A DNA stretch of 18,260 nt from Clostridiales bacterium UBA7103 (GTDB taxonomy: Bacteria > Bacillota > Clostridia > Oscillospirales > Oscillospiraceae): assembly GCA_002493305.1 (NCBI GenBank), contig DKYJ01000059.1:1745-20004 (forward strand). Reading direction: 5' to 3'. Position 1 is the first letter of the stretch. The number at the start of each line of letters is the position of its first letter. Both the position numbers and the translations under genes were made by a program. Below the pieces are notes generated by a model. That model ran no database searches and was not told where the DNA came from. It was given only the letters and a program-made list of their open reading frames with translations. Positions 1-7,570 of the stretch are shown one piece after another.

Positions 1-1236
1 GCCGCAGCTCATCATGGAGAAGCCATGGAAGGGGTGGAAGGCATTGGCGAAGCGATATTTGCGGATATACTCCTGATTGGTGGCGAAATACTCACCGTAG
101 CGATTCATATCCGCGAGCGTGTTCATATAATCATGCTGGAACATCTCGTACAGCTCCCGGAGATAGGGCCAGCGCTCATCGTGAAAGTAGCCGTTGCAGA
201 TGGAGGAGCAGATAATAACGCATTTATCGCTCATGACGCGTTTATGCCGGATGACCTGCGCGGAGAGGGCCTGCATCATCTGAATCGGGTTAGTGCCCAT
301 GCCGTTGCCGTAATGGAAGTCCTGCGGCATACCGAAAACCATTATATCATATTTTTTCTGCGCCCAGGGTACATATGTGCGCTTGTTGGCGATCTCCCAG
401 GAGGCGGGCATCATTTCGGCCGCATAGCCGCTGAAAATGGCGATCTGGCGGGAATAAGTATCCAGCACCGCATCACAGCAGAAGAAGGGATGGCCCATTT
501 TTTCTTCCATATGCATACTGATCTCGTCAAACTTGGTGCGCATTAGAGAGTGGCCGGAAACCGGAGTGAAATCTGCGCGGTGCATCACGCTGGGCACATG
601 GTGGCTGGCGATGGAGCGCCAGTGGGTAATGCCCGTGGCGCTGTGCTTATAGCCCCCGGAATAGCCGCCGTAGGGATTGCCCTGGGTGTGGCCGATGAGA
701 ATGGGGATATCGCACTCGAAGACGTATTTGTTCATCAGCACCGGGTCGCCGCGCTTGGTGCAGCCCAAATCGACCATATGCTCATAGTCCTCGCTGTCGT
801 GGGAGGTGATCTGCCCGGAGTAGTAAAACTCGTTAAAAAGCTCCTCCCCGAATATCTTTTTCATCTCCGCCTCGGTGGCTCTGGGGTGCAGGCCGTTGGA
901 GACGATGAAGAGAATATCCTTCTTTTCAACACCGCCGGCGTAAAGCTCGTCAAGGCAGGCTCTGATGGAGACTTTTCTGTGGCTTGTGGGTTGGACGCCG
1001 CCTTTTACGATATCGGGAACCACGAAGACGACGCTTTTTCCCGGCGCGGCAAGCTCCCGGAGCGGAGGCATGCCTATGGGGTTGCGGATACTCTCCAGAG
1101 TGGCGTTATAAAGGCTGTCCCAATCCTGCGGCAGGCAGGGGGGATCGGCCACGGTTTCGCCGGGGATAAACACATCGGTATAGTCGGGCAGCTGCGCCGA
1201 CATGAGGCCGTTGCCGTATTCAAAATCAAGTTTCAT
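1..1236 (-). CDS. LarA-family (nickel-pincer racemase/epimerase-like, DUF2088) protein, 3' end cut by window edge
   Basis: The frame is open from ATG at 1236 to base 1, giving 412 residues; LarA proteins are about 425, so only a short C-terminus is missing. LarA racemizes lactate with a pyridinium-dithiocarboxylate nickel cofactor bound to a Lys, and homologues act on other 2-hydroxy acids. Family landmarks seen are PDIVKGG around residue 75 (place of the DDxTR motif), SNGLH with H117 (LarA H108), GYSGGYK with K197 (cofactor Lys184) and H213 exactly 16 residues later (Ni ligand H200). The position of catalytic H174, ten residues before the Lys, is N187, and the DDxTR Arg is Lys, so lactate is an unlikely substrate. 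A GAGGAG ribosome site lies just upstream; the TPI-like gene ends 11 nt before. It is the last visible gene of the operon. LarB/C/E cofactor genes are not in view. Family assignment is fairly sure; substrate unknown. Confidence 0.8.
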   Translation of the reverse strand, partial: MKLDFEYGNGLMSAQLPDYTDVFIPGETVADPPCLPQDWDSLYNATLESIRNPIGMPPLRELAAPGKSVVFVVPDIVKGGVQPTSHRKVSIRACLDELYAGGVEKKDILFIVSNGLHPRATEAEMKKIFGEELFNEFYYSGQITSHDSEDYEHMVDLGCTKRGDPVLMNKYVFECDIPILIGHTQGNPYGGYSGGYKHSATGITHWRSIASHHVPSVMHRADFTPVSGHSLMRTKFDEISMHMEEKMGHPFFCCDAVLDTYSRQIAIFSGYAAEMMPASWEIANKRTYVPWAQKKYDIMVFGMPQDFHYGNGMGTNPIQMMQALSAQVIRHKRVMSDKCVIICSSICNGYFHDERWPYLRELYEMFQHDYMNTLADMNRYGEYFATNQEYIRKYRFANAFHPFHGFSMMSCG

Positions 1237-1247
1237 CGCTGTTCTCC

Positions 1248-2084
1248 TCACTTTCCAAGATATCTGGCAATAATGTCAATATACTCATCAGGGTAGAAGC
1301 CTATCTCTCCGCTAAAGCGCGTGAGGGCGATAAGGCCGCCGTCTATTTCCTCAATGGACGAGAGCATCTGAGCGTTATCCTGCTTCAGACCGCCGCCATA
1401 GACAATGTCAAGCCCGCCGGTGACTTCTTTTATAAAGCGGGCTACCTTGGTGATATAGGGCTTGTCGGCGGGCGTCTTTCCCGGGCCGATAGACCATATC
1501 GGCTCGTAGCCTATGACCACGCGGCTCTTGTCTATCCCGTCAAGGCCAAGCTCAAGCTGCCGGCGCAGCACCTCCTGCCAGCGCTCCTGTTCCTCGCTTT
1601 TTTCTCCTATGCAGTATAAAACCTTCAGTCCGCTGTCGACTGCGATCTTGATCTGCTGATTCAATATGCGGTTTATCGCGTCGCTGTCGGTGACCCCCGC
1701 CTCTGCAAGAATGCCGGCCTTGTCCACCCGCTCCTCGCAGTGGCCGATTATGGTGTAATCGACGCCCATAGCTTTCATGGCGCTGGCGGGGCGGTTAGTG
1801 GTAAACGCGCCGAAATTCCCGCCCACAGCCGTGTTGGCGCGGTACACGCTCTGACAGCCGATATGTACGGGGCTGTCGGCGGATCTCGCGGCAGCGGCGC
1901 CGATTATGTGCGCCTCGGGGAAAAAGTCCGCGAACTCGACCTCACCGCCGTCATATTTTTTCAAGGCCTGCTGTGTGTTCGAGACGATATACTCCGCCCA
2001 CTTTTCGATGGGGGCTATGCGGTTAACTCCGCCCAGCTCCACCGGCACATCAAAACGCTTGAGATTCAAGAATAAATGTTTCAT
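1248..2084 (-). CDS. Triosephosphate isomerase-like protein (divergent TIM)
   Basis: A 278-residue TIM-barrel protein, about 25 longer than usual TPI (around 250). TPI interconverts dihydroxyacetone phosphate and glyceraldehyde 3-phosphate. Catalytic landmarks are present: N7-x-K9 at the first strand (place of NxK), IIGHCEER with H115, and GYEPIWSIGPGKTP with E194 and loop 6. The phosphate-binding part is unusual: the usual GGS is YGGGLK (229-234) and the usual VGGAS loop is IALTRFSG (252-259). TIM homologues that isomerize four-carbon ketose phosphates, such as the L-erythrulose-1-phosphate isomerases of tetritol pathways, are an alternative. A second ATG lies at 2090, but the GGGGGAG ribosome site is 6 nt before ATG 2084, so 2084 is chosen. 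It follows the PFK gene by 13 nt, with the ribosome site touching the PFK stop codon, which suggests coupled translation. Confidence 0.85.
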   Translation of the reverse strand: MKHLFLNLKRFDVPVELGGVNRIAPIEKWAEYIVSNTQQALKKYDGGEVEFADFFPEAHIIGAAAARSADSPVHIGCQSVYRANTAVGGNFGAFTTNRPASAMKAMGVDYTIIGHCEERVDKAGILAEAGVTDSDAINRILNQQIKIAVDSGLKVLYCIGEKSEEQERWQEVLRRQLELGLDGIDKSRVVIGYEPIWSIGPGKTPADKPYITKVARFIKEVTGGLDIVYGGGLKQDNAQMLSSIEEIDGGLIALTRFSGEIGFYPDEYIDIIARYLGK

Positions 2085-2097
2085 CTGCATCTCCCCC

Positions 2098-3264
2098 TTA
2101 ATATATCCTGAAATTGCTGTAAAACGGCATGTCCCCGCCCATCAGCGGCGCCGCGTAATCGAAAAACTCATCTGCGACGGCATTGCCGCCGACGATCCAT
2201 TCAAGCGGGAATTTTTTCTCCACATTGGCGACCTTTTCAAGTGGCGTCAGGAACACATGGCTGCGATATGCGCCGCTTCGCTCCGCACCCAGAGCCACCA
2301 TGCCTCCGCTCTCACCCGCGAGGGCATAGTCAAGCGCCGCTTTGCCGACCTGATACGCCTCCTGCCGGTCTGTCTCAGACACATATGCCATGCTGGTTCG
2401 CCCCAGCAGACCGGGCTTTTCCGCCCGGGCCTTTATCCCCAGCTCCTGCATGATGCGCCGGGCGATATGCTCCGCCGTGCCGCCGGGGACGCTGTGGCCA
2501 AAGCCGTCCACGATGCCGGAGTCGGCAAGGGGTTTGCCGTCAAGGCCGCGCAGGCCCTCGCTGACAGTGACGATAAGGCCCTGACCTTTAGCATACTGAC
2601 GCTCCACATCGGCAAGCAGCCTGTCCATATCCACCTCAAGCTCCGGCAGATACACAAGCTGGGCACAGCTTGTAAGCCGGGAGGCCATCGCACTGGCGGC
2701 GGTTATCCAGCCGGCGTTTCTGCCCATAAGCTCCATGACCACGACATGTATCGGCAAGGCGGAGGCGTCGTTTGCAAGCTCCGCGGCGGAAATGGCGGCG
2801 TATCTTGCGGCGCTGCCATAGCCGGGACAGTGGTCGGTGACATCAAGGTCGTTGTCAATGGTCTTGGGTATGCCGATGACCCGTATATCCAGCCCTTCAT
2901 CAAGGGCAAGACGATTTATCTTCTGGCAGGTATCCATTGAGTCGTTGCCGCCGTTATAGAAAAATGCCCCGATATCGTATTTTTTGAAGCAGTCCAGAAT
3001 GGCGGGATAGTCCCCCTCTGTGAGCTTCCGGCGGCATGAGCCGATGGCCGAGGCGGGGGTGAGGGCAAGCCGGCTGACGGCCTCCTCCGGTACATTGGTC
3101 ATATCTATAAGGTCGCCCTTCAATATACCCTCCGCGCCGAAGCGTGCGGCGTAAATTTTATCCACCCTGCCGCTGGCGCGCGCCGCCTCGATAAGCCCCT
3201 GAAGCGAGCTGTTGATAACGGCGGTAGGCCCGCCGCCATGGGCGACTAAAATGTTAAAAGACAT
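2098..3264 (-). CDS. Phosphofructokinase, pyrophosphate-dependent type (PfkA superfamily)
   Basis: 388 residues, longer than the ~320 of ATP-PFK from bacteria and within the range of PPi-type enzymes. It phosphorylates fructose 6-phosphate to fructose 1,6-bisphosphate; the PPi form is reversible. Seen: an N-terminal AHGGGPTAVIN phosphate loop (8-18), GGNDS at 105-109 where ATP enzymes have GGDGS, and IPKTIDND at 132-139 with K134, which replaces the Gly of ATP-PFK and is a mark of PPi dependence, then ELMGRNAGW. The Asp that replaces Gly in GGDGS points to PPi; the Asn before it is a further variation. Start ATG 3264 has GAGGTGA upstream at 7 nt. It lies 11 nt after the aldolase gene. In context it makes the aldolase substrate, or runs backwards to give F6P. 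An altered sugar substrate cannot be excluded. Confidence 0.88.
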   Translation of the reverse strand: MSFNILVAHGGGPTAVINSSLQGLIEAARASGRVDKIYAARFGAEGILKGDLIDMTNVPEEAVSRLALTPASAIGSCRRKLTEGDYPAILDCFKKYDIGAFFYNGGNDSMDTCQKINRLALDEGLDIRVIGIPKTIDNDLDVTDHCPGYGSAARYAAISAAELANDASALPIHVVVMELMGRNAGWITAASAMASRLTSCAQLVYLPELEVDMDRLLADVERQYAKGQGLIVTVSEGLRGLDGKPLADSGIVDGFGHSVPGGTAEHIARRIMQELGIKARAEKPGLLGRTSMAYVSETDRQEAYQVGKAALDYALAGESGGMVALGAERSGAYRSHVFLTPLEKVANVEKKFPLEWIVGGNAVADEFFDYAAPLMGGDMPFYSNFRIY

Positions 3265-3275
3265 GGCGTATCACC

Positions 3276-4433
3276 TCAGATCCCCATTTTTTTGTATCTG
3301 TCCGCCATCTCCTCAAGGGAGACATTTTCAACCAGCGGAGCCTTACCCACGCTGCCAAAATCCACCACCAGAGTGCCGACGCTCTCCTTTACGCCGCGCT
3401 CTATACAATCGACTACTCTCGCCACGGCCTCGTCGGGGATAATGCCGTACATCACGGTGTCCATAATCGGCGTGAGAAACTCCCTCGGGTCAAAAGCGCC
3501 GGGCTTTGCCTCAAGCAGCTCATAGATCGGCTTTATGCTTTCGTTTGTCCTCATGGCGGGATCATTATAGAACAACTCTCTGAGATTGCGCGTCACAGCA
3601 AGACGGATATCGGTATCCACGTTTATTTTGGCGATACCCAGCCGGGAGACCTCGATAAGCTGCTCTTTGGGTATGCCGTAGGCGTTTTCTATTTTACCGC
3701 CGAGAGCGTTTATCTCGTTTACAATGTACTGCGGAACGGTGGACGAGCCGTGGCTGACAAGGGCGCAGAATATGCCCTCATGGCGCAGACATTCCTTGGT
3801 GGCTATGGCTATCTCCTTGCGGATGACGGCGTTTTTGCCCTTGTTCGCGCCGTGCTTGGTGCCATAACTGATGGCGAGGGCGTCCACCCCGGTTTTCCTG
3901 ATAAAATCGACAGCGTCCAGAGGATTTGTATAAGTGGAGTTTTCGGCAAAGACATGGTCTTCCACTCCGGCAAGCACGCCAAGCTCCGCCTCGACGGTCA
4001 CTCCCCGGGTATGGGCGAGCTTTACCACCTCGCGGGTCAGCTCAACATTTTCGGCAAAGGGCAGGGAGGAGCCATCGATCATGACGCTGGTGTAGCCGCC
4101 GTCCATGGCGGCAACGCAGGACTCCACGGTCTTGCCGTGATCCAGATGCAGCGCCACGGGGACGGGGCTGTTTTCAGCGTATTTTTTGACCGCCGCGGCG
4201 ATATTGTTCGCGCCGAGCTTTTTGTCCTCCAGAGTGCCGTTGGCAAAATCCCTGCGGCCGCCCATGAAGGCATTGGCAAGGTCGGCACCCTGTATGATCG
4301 CCGCCGAGCGGAACATCTCGTGGACTTCTATGACAGCCTTTGCCTGAGCGACGGCGTTGACATTGAAGGCACCCTGAGCAAAGCCGTGCTTCTCGGTAGC
4401 TTCCAGAATTGCCCGCATAGGAACAAGTGACAT
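3276..4433 (-). CDS. Class II (metal-dependent) fructose-bisphosphate aldolase family
   Basis: 385 residues, somewhat longer than typical class II aldolases (about 285-360), with a C-terminal tail after the barrel. The family splits fructose 1,6-bisphosphate into dihydroxyacetone phosphate and glyceraldehyde 3-phosphate using Zn2+. Landmarks: ALHLDHGKT (94-102, catalytic Asp and metal His), EAELGVLAG (148-156, metal-site Glu), ISYGTKHGANKG (188-199, metal His194), LVSHGSSTVP (225-234, metal His228) and GIAKINVDTDIR. All metal ligands appear present. Start ATG 4433 has a near-perfect AAAGGAGG site 7-8 nt upstream that overlaps the end of the permease gene. In the operon it sits between the permease and PFK, giving a PFK-FBA-TPI cassette. 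Related class II aldolases act on tagatose or other ketose phosphates, so the exact substrate is inferred from neighbours. Confidence 0.9.
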   Translation of the reverse strand: MSLVPMRAILEATEKHGFAQGAFNVNAVAQAKAVIEVHEMFRSAAIIQGADLANAFMGGRRDFANGTLEDKKLGANNIAAAVKKYAENSPVPVALHLDHGKTVESCVAAMDGGYTSVMIDGSSLPFAENVELTREVVKLAHTRGVTVEAELGVLAGVEDHVFAENSTYTNPLDAVDFIRKTGVDALAISYGTKHGANKGKNAVIRKEIAIATKECLRHEGIFCALVSHGSSTVPQYIVNEINALGGKIENAYGIPKEQLIEVSRLGIAKINVDTDIRLAVTRNLRELFYNDPAMRTNESIKPIYELLEAKPGAFDPREFLTPIMDTVMYGIIPDEAVARVVDCIERGVKESVGTLVVDFGSVGKAPLVENVSLEEMADRYKKMGI

Positions 4434-4447
4434 ATTATCTCCTCCTT

Positions 4448-5179
4448 TTAGCCACTTATGCAGATAACAAGACCCATGATAATTATGTAGATGTAACTGA
4501 GCCGGAAAAGGCTCTGCACCTTTATTTTCCTGAGCACGGCGACCCCGGCGTATGCCGCGGCAAGGACACCGGGTATCATCACCACGCTGCCGAGAAGACA
4601 GGAGGGGGTGAAATTACCGTACCAAAGGTGCATGATTATTGCGATAAATGCCGAAGGCACAAATATTGCGTTCATGTTCGCGGCGTAGGCGCTCGGGTCG
4701 CTGCCGTACCGCGCCTGACAGTAGATGGAAGCAAAGGGCCCGGACACATTGAACACTCCGCCGAAAAGCCCGCCCAAACCGCAGGTCACGATACCCTGAA
4801 GCAGGCTGCCCTTTATCTTCAGCGCCTTGATATTCAAAAGCTGAAGGGAAGAGTAGAGTATCAGAAAGCAGCCCAGTCCGACCCGCAGATATACAGTCTG
4901 GAGGTGCATCATCAGCACGATGCCCAGCATTTTGCCCACAGTCAGGGTGATCGCGGGAATCAATACACCCCTCCAGTCGATATACCTCCTCAGCGTGAAG
5001 CTCACCTGACTTACGAGCACCATGAGCGCCACGGATACAGTGGCGGAGGCGTTGTTATACGGCAGGAACAGCGTGATGGTGGCCATGGCGATCATACCGA
5101 AGCCCATACCGATAGTCCCGTGTATAAAGCCCGCAAGCAGCGCCGTGCACAGGCAGACGGCTATGACTCTGTGATCCAT
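4448..5179 (-). CDS. TauE/SafE-family membrane permease, possible sulfonate/anion exporter
   Basis: 243 residues, almost entirely hydrophobic, with about seven to eight predicted membrane segments. The two internal repeats of the TauE/SafE family are visible: GFIHGTIGMGFGM near residues 17-29 and GLGGLFGGVFNVSGP near 134-148. Family members export sulfite, sulfoacetate, isethionate, sulfolactate and related anions, although many are uncharacterised. It lies inside a sugar-phosphate enzyme operon, 15 nt after the transaldolase-like gene and 14 nt before the aldolase gene, so it probably exports an end product of the pathway. It is one of the main clues that the substrate may be a sulfonate. 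The ribosome site is weak, so translation may rely on coupling. Family call is secure; the cargo is inference. Confidence 0.85.
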   Translation of the reverse strand: MDHRVIAVCLCTALLAGFIHGTIGMGFGMIAMATITLFLPYNNASATVSVALMVLVSQVSFTLRRYIDWRGVLIPAITLTVGKMLGIVLMMHLQTVYLRVGLGCFLILYSSLQLLNIKALKIKGSLLQGIVTCGLGGLFGGVFNVSGPFASIYCQARYGSDPSAYAANMNAIFVPSAFIAIIMHLWYGNFTPSCLLGSVVMIPGVLAAAYAGVAVLRKIKVQSLFRLSYIYIIIMGLVICISG

Positions 5180-5194
5180 AGCTGTTCGCCGGCC

Positions 5195-6514
5195 TTATTT
5201 CGCGCCGTTGGCAGCGTTCATAAAGCGACGGTGGAACTGGAGCACAACGGCGTTTGATGTAAACTGTGCCAGTAGCTCCGGTCCGGCAGTAATGACTACC
5301 CGGTCAGCCATATCCTGAAACTCCGGCTGCATCAGGAGTCTGTCTATGTAAGGATAGTAGTTTTCACCCTGCATATTGCAGATGATGAGGCGCGTGTCGG
5401 GGAGATTTGCCTGCCTCAGACAGGCGAGGTTGTGGCGTATGCCGTCCAGCCCGTCGGCCATAGGGTCGTCAACAAAGCCGCGGTATTTCAGGATATCCCT
5501 TGCCCGGGTATAGGCTGCAAAGCGGTCACCGCTTATCTCCCCGGCTGCGAGATAGTCGTTGTCTACCATGTATTTTTGGAGCTGCTCGATAAACAGCGGG
5601 TCGCCCGTGGCCTCATATGCCTGCATAAGCCCAGCCATCTGCATACTCTGAGAGTGGCGGAACATGATGAAGCTGTTGATGAAATAGGGCCGCGCCTGAA
5701 GCGCGAGAGCGGTCTGATACGGCTCGAACATAAGGGTGAAATTCACCCGGTAGCCATGCTCTTTTAGCATCAGGGCCAGATTGTGGCCGCGGAAAAAGTC
5801 CTTCGTATCGCCTTGGTTGTAGCGAAGAGAAAACTTCTTGTCCCCGGTCATAAGCTGCGACACGTTCCCGGCGTTCACAGGCCCGGTGTGCGGAACCTTG
5901 ATGACGACCCGGTGCTTTGAAAGCAGCTCCCGAAACCGGGCGGCCTCCTCCAGGATCTGGCTCTCGGAGGAGTTGAAGGGGTCGTTGAGCTCAACGCTGA
6001 TGTCGCAGCCGGGGCCAAGTATATCGCCGATATCCTTAAGAACCTCGTCCCGGGTCTTGTATTTGCCGCCAACATTCGCAGCGGGGTTGTTAATAAACTG
6101 GTTATAGATTATTGCCGGGTTGCAGGTGAGGTTGGAGATGATGTTTTTCATCGGCTCGACCTCATAGGGATTTGCCGAGTCTGCGCTGAAGAGTATCTTC
6201 TGGGGGCGCTTCACACCGTTTTTATCGTATGATATATCGCGCACCAGATCAGCCCGGATAAGCTCGTCGTCGACCATGCGAAATTCCACGCGGAAGCCCG
6301 CGGGGGTCTCGCCTGCCGGCACATGGAAGCAGTCAATGACCTCCCTGAAGCTGTCGGTGACACCCAGCGCGGCGTGCCTGCGCTTAAATTCGTCATAAAG
6401 CCCGCTGTCAATATCGTGTGTTATGATCCTGTCCACGTAGGGCTCGTCTCCGCTTACCACGGGCAGCTTTCCGCTGCCGTAAAGAGATGAAATGTTGTAT
6501 TGAATACTGCTCAT
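5195..6514 (-). CDS. Transaldolase-like (class I aldolase) protein with long N-terminal extension
   Basis: 439 residues, much longer than transaldolase-like fructose-6-phosphate aldolases (~220) or TalB (~317). The first ~105 residues match nothing I recognise. From about 107 a transaldolase fold is readable: ILFSADSANPYEVE with D112 (family DTAN/DTxD strand), NLTCNPAII with N132 (family TTNPSL), DISVELND with E175, VVIKVPHT with K206 (Schiff-base Lys) and VNFTLMFEP (257-265; family NVTLIFS). An insertion of roughly 25 residues separates the Lys strand from the next strand, and a C-terminal segment of ~150 residues contains PYFINSF (277-283). The likely chemistry is transfer or cleavage of a C3 dihydroxyacetone unit. 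A sulfofructose transaldolase exists in Firmicutes but is a short protein, so equivalence is not claimed. Start ATG 6514; GGGAG lies 12 nt upstream. It sits between the transketolase and TauE-type genes. Confidence 0.72.
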   Translation of the reverse strand: MSSIQYNISSLYGSGKLPVVSGDEPYVDRIITHDIDSGLYDEFKRRHAALGVTDSFREVIDCFHVPAGETPAGFRVEFRMVDDELIRADLVRDISYDKNGVKRPQKILFSADSANPYEVEPMKNIISNLTCNPAIIYNQFINNPAANVGGKYKTRDEVLKDIGDILGPGCDISVELNDPFNSSESQILEEAARFRELLSKHRVVIKVPHTGPVNAGNVSQLMTGDKKFSLRYNQGDTKDFFRGHNLALMLKEHGYRVNFTLMFEPYQTALALQARPYFINSFIMFRHSQSMQMAGLMQAYEATGDPLFIEQLQKYMVDNDYLAAGEISGDRFAAYTRARDILKYRGFVDDPMADGLDGIRHNLACLRQANLPDTRLIICNMQGENYYPYIDRLLMQPEFQDMADRVVITAGPELLAQFTSNAVVLQFHRRFMNAANGAK

Positions 6515-6555
6515 AGTACGATCCGACTCCCGTCTGCTTAAATTAGAGCGCCCTT

Positions 6556-6574
6556 GCCGCCGAAATCGGGCGGC
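6556..6574 (-). repeat. Small GC-rich hairpin between transketolase C subunit and transaldolase-like gene
   Basis: A perfect 6-bp stem (GCCGCC/GGCGGC) with a 7-nt loop, flanked by further partial GCGC pairing, in the 72-nt gap 6515-6586. No T-tract follows on the minus strand, so it is not a good terminator; it could affect mRNA stability or the ratio of neighbouring proteins. Confidence 0.4.
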
Positions 6575-6586
6575 GTGGAGCGCGGT

Positions 6587-7552
6587 CTACTTCCTTGAGA
6601 CCGCCCGCTTTGCCGCGGCGGCGATGTCTTTCGCCATAAGCCCGAAATGCTCCTTGAGCACATCGGTCGTGGCTACCTCACCGAAGGTGTCCTGCACGCC
6701 CACAAACTCCATGGGTACGGGATACCTGCGGGCAAGCGTCTCCGCTATGGCGCTGCCAAGCCCGCCGATGACATTGTGATTTTCCGCGCTGACTATTGCC
6801 CCGGTATCGGCGGCGGCCCGAAGCACTGCGTCCTCGTCCAGAGGCTTTATGGTGAACATATCCAGCACTCTCGCCTCGATGCCCTCCTGCGCCAGCAGCT
6901 GCGCGGCTTTGACGGCCTCAATGACCTCGCGCCCCGCGGCGATTATGGTCACATCCCTGCCATCACGGAGCATGGCGGCCCTGCCTATCTCAAAGTCCGA
7001 GCCGGGAGCGTAGATGTTCTCCGTCTGTACGCGGCATATGCGGATATACATCATGCCGTAGCTGTGAGCGATCTTTGGCAGAAGGTTTTCAAGCATCACC
7101 ACATCCGTGGGCTCGATTATAGTAAGCTCAGGCACGGCGCGCATCATTGCCACGTCTTCAAATGCCATATGTGTGCCGCCGTTGAGCCCGGCGCAGATGC
7201 CCGGGTCGCTGCCGAGCATTTTAACATTGCGTTTGGCGTAAGCGCCGCTCATGAACACCTGATCCATGACCCGGCGGGAGGCAAAGGTGGCAAAGGAATG
7301 TGTAAAGGGTACAAAGCCCTCTACCGACAGCCCGCAGGCTATGCCGATCATGTTGCTCTCGGCAATGCCGCAGTCAAAAATGTTGTCGGGATATTTTTCC
7401 TTGTAGGGGAGAATACCGATGGGGCGCATCAGATCTGCGTCCGTTATGATGATGGGCTCGCCCTGCTCTATGAGGCTTATAAGCCCCTCGGCATAGACCT
7501 GCCGCATCTCTTTTTCGCTTAGTGCGTTTTCTTTATCAAGCTTAATGATCAT
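6587..7552 (-). CDS. Transketolase, C-terminal subunit (Pyr plus C-terminal domains)
   Basis: 321 residues, the usual length of the second half of a split transketolase. With its partner it would transfer two-carbon ketol units using thiamine diphosphate. Seen: the pyrimidine-binding domain with GIAESNMIG and catalytic E65, the SFATFASRR segment, GGTHMAFEDVAMMRAVP with H128 (family GPTHQ), then a C-terminal domain ending near GLGSAIAE. Differences from the usual pattern are GSDPG (114-118) where split transketolases normally have GTHAG, so D116 replaces a His that contacts substrate phosphate in E. coli TktA (H461); GLNGG in place of GEDG; and DADLMRP in place of DADLSGS. Start ATG 7552 has GGGGCGG upstream, 18 nt after the N-subunit stop. 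Function as a transketolase is well supported; donor specificity is open. Confidence 0.88.
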   Translation of the reverse strand: MIIKLDKENALSEKEMRQVYAEGLISLIEQGEPIIITDADLMRPIGILPYKEKYPDNIFDCGIAESNMIGIACGLSVEGFVPFTHSFATFASRRVMDQVFMSGAYAKRNVKMLGSDPGICAGLNGGTHMAFEDVAMMRAVPELTIIEPTDVVMLENLLPKIAHSYGMMYIRICRVQTENIYAPGSDFEIGRAAMLRDGRDVTIIAAGREVIEAVKAAQLLAQEGIEARVLDMFTIKPLDEDAVLRAAADTGAIVSAENHNVIGGLGSAIAETLARRYPVPMEFVGVQDTFGEVATTDVLKEHFGLMAKDIAAAAKRAVSRK

Positions 7553-7570
7553 TGCCGTTCCGCCCCTTTC

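Noticed and set aside
550..1296. Long plus-strand open frame (about 248 codons) opposite the LarA-like gene
   Set aside because: The opposite strand encodes a clear LarA-family protein over the whole stretch; the plus frame has low-complexity His/Gly/Val-rich content typical of GC-rich antisense.
6647..7522. Plus-strand open frame (about 291 codons) opposite the transketolase C subunit
   Set aside because: Shadow of a well-conserved gene; no recognisable domain and composition typical of antisense.
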